This document shows, one piece after another, positions 59,831-64,000 of a DNA stretch of 64,000 nt. The stretch is from Pipra filicauda. Its lineage: Eukaryota; Chordata; Aves; Passeriformes; Pipridae. Below the pieces are notes generated by a model. It saw only the letters and a program-made list of their open reading frames with translations. It searched no databases and was not told the origin of the DNA. Numbering within the stretch: the first letter of the stretch is position 1; each line of letters opens with the position of its first letter. The DNA lies in NCBI RefSeq assembly GCF_003945595.2, contig NW_024104315.1, positions 620,001 through 684,000 on the forward strand, given 5' to 3'. Made by a program: the position numbers and the translations under genes.

Positions 59831-61548
59831 ATCCATGCCATCCAGGAGTTTTGCCTCACAACTGAGTGCTCAAACATAAGCACTTTTGTTAATTAATTTA
59901 ATAACTGAAACACAGCAGGGAGTCTGTCAGTATTTCTACCTCGAAAAGACAAGGCATCTCTTGCAAATAATCTTTTACAAAAGATGGACATGAAATTAAG
60001 ATCTTAGGAAGCTTTTAGGAACCTAATTATGGGGCACAGTAAAGGTGTATCACCTGGATTATAAAGCTGATCATGCCAGTGCCACAAGAAGAAAATCTGA
60101 ATTAACTGAGGGAACTATAGTTTTTAATTGCACTTTTTATCACTCAGAAGACTCATTAAAGAAGCCTTACAAAAGTCATAAGCACTGTAAAAACCATTCC
60201 AGCAGATTACACTTTTTAAAATTGAAAAAAGGAGCAAGACATCGGGAACAAAAAAAAAAAAAAAAAAGCTAGTGAAGCTTTCTTTTTGTCTGAGCTTGTT
60301 ATCTGCAGGTAAATTTTTTACTGGCTTCATTTCACTTTTAATTCTTAATCTATATTCCAGCCTAAGTGTAATAGCACAGGGAAAAGAGTGGAGTCATGGA
60401 AGATATGTCTGCTGAAAAAAATGCCACTTGGTGGAGTGGGAATTTGTCCATGAACCAAAGGAGCTTCTAAAGCTTTGTATTAAATTTGATGCCAGGTTTC
60501 ATAATATAGATAAGATAAAATAATGACACTGGGAAGGTGGTGTAATAACACACATACATTAGAGAAAGAGCACAGAAAGCAAAGAGAGCAGAAGAGCTTT
60601 TCCTCTTCCAGGAACATGCAATGATCATAAACTGAGAAACTACTTAAAAAAAAGGGTGAGTTTGTTGATTCTCAGAGTCAGGGCGTTCCCTTGAGGAGGA
60701 TTTCTTGGAGCAGGAAGGTTAGAAGAGCAGATGGGAGTCTCAGCAGGGGAGACAAACGTCACCCCGAAGGTGTTTGGTCGTGTGGCTGCTCCTCTGCCGT
60801 GAAGTGCTGAGTCCCTGCAGCTCCTGGTGATTCCAGTGGCAGCTGAAGGCACTTGGTGAGGCTTTCCAAAAATGCTAAGCACCGTTCAAGGTGAGCAGCA
60901 CGCCTTTAATAGGCTTTGCATTAGGCTGGAAACTCTGGGTGAGCTGCAAAGAGCCTTTCCCTCGAAAAGGTCGTGTGTGGAGCTGAGAGCTCTTCAACGT
61001 GTGACACTTGGTGCAACGGGTGTTTGAGCACTTTAATGTCAGGCCCTCAAAGAACACGACTTGTTCTTCTTCCCAAGAGTAGCAAATAGATTGTTCTTGA
61101 TCATGTCTCATCCTCCCTTTATATATATTGAGCTGTTAGAAGTGCACGATGTAGGTTTTGTAATGAAATTATGCCCAGCAACATCCTCGGAGGTTTGAAC
61201 AGTGAGGCAGGAATATTATACAGAGTGAATTTATTCTGTCAAGTCAGCCAGGAGTTGCTGCTTTTCCAAGCACTCTGCTGTAATATGAAAGAGGTTTGTA
61301 GGTGAGGATTCAATTAGCCAGGGCCTTTCAAAATTTATACAAGGCTTGAAGTCAACCCAAATCCAATTCCTTGGACTTTGTGTGTGTTTTTAGTTGGTTT
61401 TACTCACAGTGGCTAAAAATAGAGAGAATTGGGGGTGGTGCTGACAGAGTGCACAAAACCGTTAGCTTGTAAAAACAAACACCTCAATTTGGAGAAGAAA
61501 ATTTTAGAAGATTATCTAGCACAGGACAAACATGTAATTCTTTTTAAT
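59831..61548. other. Gene-free stretch; unique sequence
   Basis: A18 run at 60250-60267. The part at 60.64-61.33 kb is repeat-free with moderate CpG and two back-to-back minus-strand frames (61111-60875 and 60882-60640) without recognisable domains. Confidence 0.4.
60250..60267. repeat. Poly(A) run, 18 bases
   Basis: Uninterrupted A18. A retrocopy tail is possible, but nothing recognisable precedes it. Confidence 0.9.
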
Positions 61549-61664
61549 CATAGTATCCTCATGGCATCCTGGAATGGTTTGGGTTGGAAGGGACCTTAAA
61601 GACCAACGAGTTCCAACCCTTCTCCATGGGAAGGGACACCTTCCACTAGACCAGGGTGCTCAGA
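61549..61664 (-). mobile_element. CR1 retroposon 3' end
   Basis: Antisense CR1: decayed tail 'catagtatcctcatgg', 'tggaatggtttgggttggaa', 'gggaccttaaagacc', 'agttccaacccttctccatg', 'ggacaccttccactagacca' and 'gggtgctca'. 5' truncated. Confidence 0.94.
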
Positions 61665-63768
61665 AAAGACTCTGGTTCTCCCATTTATGATGGTTCCTCA
61701 TGGGGAATATCAACCTGTGGATTAAGCCACTGGAAACCTCTAAGTGTTCTCAGATATTAACAAAAAGTCCTGAAAAACAGGGCACTGTGTATATGTTAAT
61801 AAAAGCATAATGTGAAAATTGCTTTTATATCCTTACCTGCTGCTCATCAAAATAAGACCCTTCAGGAAAACTATCCTGCTGAAACCTTCAACCTGCTGTA
61901 GAAACAGGGATGCTCATGCTGTTTTCCAGCTTCTGACACTCTCTATTCCTTCCCGTTCCTGCTTTTGTTCACAGAACAAAAAGAAAATTGCAAGTTGATT
62001 CAGAAAGGGCTGTTTTTAATGTCCATGAGCAACTGTGCATTAATTAACTGCACTGGGATTCCTCTTGGTGCCAGAGAAGACTTTGTATGTGCAAAGAAAT
62101 GGTTCAAGGAGGAAGGGAGTTAATTCTCTGCATATGTGACTATGTGTTGTGTTGCAGTACTTCCCTCTGTCAACAGTGGGGAAAAAAAATTACTTTAGGA
62201 ATAAATATTTTCAATGAATATCCATTGGTACCACTTCAGTAAATACAAAAGTGGGGGAGTATGGATTGGGCCTTTATCTTCTGGAAGTTCATACAACAAA
62301 GGAATGTCCAGCATTAAAATTTATGAGAAATTAAAAGATAGAGCACTTAAATTCAAGTTTACATCATTAGTACTTAAAGTCTAATTCACACCCATATTTC
62401 AATTGAATGGTAATGTTTTTATATTTTTATTTATAGTGGTACAAAGAGATCCCACAGGATTTTCTAGAAATAGTCTTGAGCATTGATTCTCTGTAAGTGA
62501 TATCAGTTATTAGATGATCACAAAGGTATATTATATCTATTTTTTGGATACTGTTTTTTCTACCCAGTGAGTCCTTCCTCTCTGTGCTCAGTATTCCAGT
62601 GTGCCTGAAACAAAGCAGCAAACAGTTCCAAAAGTTTGCTCTTTCTGCACAAAGAAAAGGCAAAGGGCTACATATTTCAAAGGCAACTTCCCTACTTAGC
62701 AATGTGGGAATATGTAGAAAAATGTTTGAAACTGTAGCTCAAGGCAATGAGGAGCAGGACTTCAGTCTGCATGAAATCCCTTCTGAGTGTCAGGCTGCGG
62801 ACTTAAGACGTGTTTTCATTTTGGGCTCTCAAATATGCAAAATAACCATGTTAGGGAGGAAAATAATGATGAATAAACTGAAATTAATTTATTGGAACAT
62901 TAAACCTTTGAGCTGTCAAAGCTGGCTAAGGTGAAATGCTTGCTGTTGGTTTCTGTACCTATAAGCACACACCTGTAGGACAAAAATATTTGAGCTCTAG
63001 AAAATAATATTCAAAGTAGACAAGTAGCCAGAAAACTCCAGTGCAGAGTATAAATTAAGAATATGTTAAAAGCTGAACATATGAGGGGTAGATCAAGAAG
63101 TAAATTTTATTTATGGTCTACCAGATGCTAATTAATTCTAATTTTCCCATTATCCATTGCCCCCTCAAAACAGATACTCAGGATACTTTGTGGCTCGAAG
63201 TGTATCTTGTTGGTGCAGTATTTTAGAGGAGTTTCCAAAATTTGGGCTGAGGAGGCTGGTTGTGATTTGCAGCACTTTTATGTGTTGCTAACAAAGGGAT
63301 CTTTCTCATTCTGGTGTGGAATATAACAGATATTACGTTGAGATGAATTGTTTTTAACCCAGTGTAGTCCTTAGTGAACAAAACTGAATGTATTGATTGT
63401 GCACCTGAAATTGGTGTGTTTTAAATTAATAAATGGTTTCCTGCTCTGTGCTGTCCTTACACTCTGCTCTTTGTGTCCTGAGAAGGCATTTTTCCAATGC
63501 TGAAAATTCCCTGCCTATGAGGGTCTATGTTGTTATCCCAGGCCTTGAAGTACCTTAATTTCTACTTCTGATTAAACAGGAGGAAAAAAGCATTGCACTA
63601 TTGGTGTCTTAAGTACAGATAAGCTGGAGATGTTTTAGGACAACGTAATTATTAGTTGACAGTGTATTTTATCAGGCTTGTCTAAGCTGGTTTTGAGGGT
63701 GAATCTCACTGTTCTAAAGCAGGATCACATTTCTATAGGATGGGCTTAAATACCTGAATGACTTTTTA
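61665..63768. other. Gene-free stretch, unremarkable
   Basis: Unique AT-rich sequence. A plus-strand frame of 116 codons at 62584-62934 has no recognised domain and no ATG at its left edge, so it is not called. Confidence 0.4.
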
Positions 63769-64000
63769 GATCATAAAGTCATTTAGGTTGGAAAAGCCCT
63801 CCAAGATCATCGAGCCCAGCCATTAACCAGCAGTGCCAAACTCAGCACCAAACCACGTCCCAAAGCACCACATCTGCACGTGCTTTGATCCCTTCCAGGG
63901 ATGGTGATTCCATCACTGTTCCAGTGCCTGACCACCCTTACAGTGAATAAATTGTTCCTAATATCCCATTTAAACCTCCCCTGGTGCCACTGGAGGCTGT
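63769..64000 (-). mobile_element. CR1 retroposon (older subtype), cut by window edge
   Basis: Antisense CR1: 'atttaggttggaaaagccct', 'ccaagatcatcgagcccagc', 'cagtgccaaactcagcacca', 'cccaaagcaccacatctgca', 'gatcccttccagggatggtg' and 'cagtgcctgaccacccttac', running to the window end. Confidence 0.93.

Noticed and set aside
60250..60267. Poly(A) run as the tail of a processed pseudogene or SINE
   Set aside because: Upstream sequence shows no recognisable gene, tRNA-like head or target-site duplication.
1..64000. CRISPR arrays, bacterial operons, tRNA or rRNA genes, endogenous retrovirus genes
   Set aside because: Both strands were read for regular spaced repeats, tRNA T-loop words, rRNA cores and retroviral protein motifs. 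None was found. The sequence is vertebrate noncoding DNA in character.

Overview
The window looks like nuclear DNA of a bird, most likely a neoavian species and perhaps a passerine. The evidence is the dispersed repeats. About 25 fragments of CR1 retroposons are visible, many ending in degenerate ATTCTRTG-type tails. Several are of the subtype whose 3' end reads 'ggaagggacccacaaggatc' when seen in antisense. Base composition is AT-leaning and CpG-poor, with scattered A/C-rich tracts, homopolymers and short microsatellites. No prokaryotic or viral gene organisation is present.

No protein-coding gene can be supported with confidence. The longest open frames lie wholly or partly on CR1 copies, several of them antisense (around 17.35-17.78, 34.69-35.20, 44.98-45.49 and 47.35-47.83 kb). 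The rest have no recognisable domain. The best unconfirmed coding candidate is a pair of frame-compatible, exon-like segments with good splice signals at 52093-52333 and 53264-53552. No RNA gene was recognised, although two strong foldback sequences are present.

Layout. 0-30 kb is CR1-poor (six fragments). It holds a (TAA)n-like microsatellite at 2.8 kb, a roughly 435-bp tandem duplication at 11.88-12.75 kb, a long near-perfect palindrome at 16.84-16.97 kb and two CR1 copies that share an unexpected 3' flank (17.7 and 20.55 kb). It also holds a repeat-poor, relatively CpG-containing block at 20.6-23.17 kb, a candidate conserved regulatory region, an A/C-rich minisatellite at 24.7-25.0 kb and a second foldback at 28.73-28.89 kb. 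30-64 kb is CR1-rich (about 19 fragments). It includes a duplicated 85-bp segment (35.73 and 36.80 kb), a CR1 cluster at 45.0-50.6 kb and a combined inverted/direct repeat structure at 51.69-52.76 kb. Minus-strand CR1 remnants dominate from 57 to 64 kb. Both window edges cut through CR1 copies.

Overall this is best read as intergenic or large-intron avian DNA with a normal CR1 load, some local duplications and a few blocks that could be regulatory. No previously undescribed gene system is evident. The most original signals are the two hairpins, the 51.7-52.8 kb repeat structure and the shared CR1 flank.
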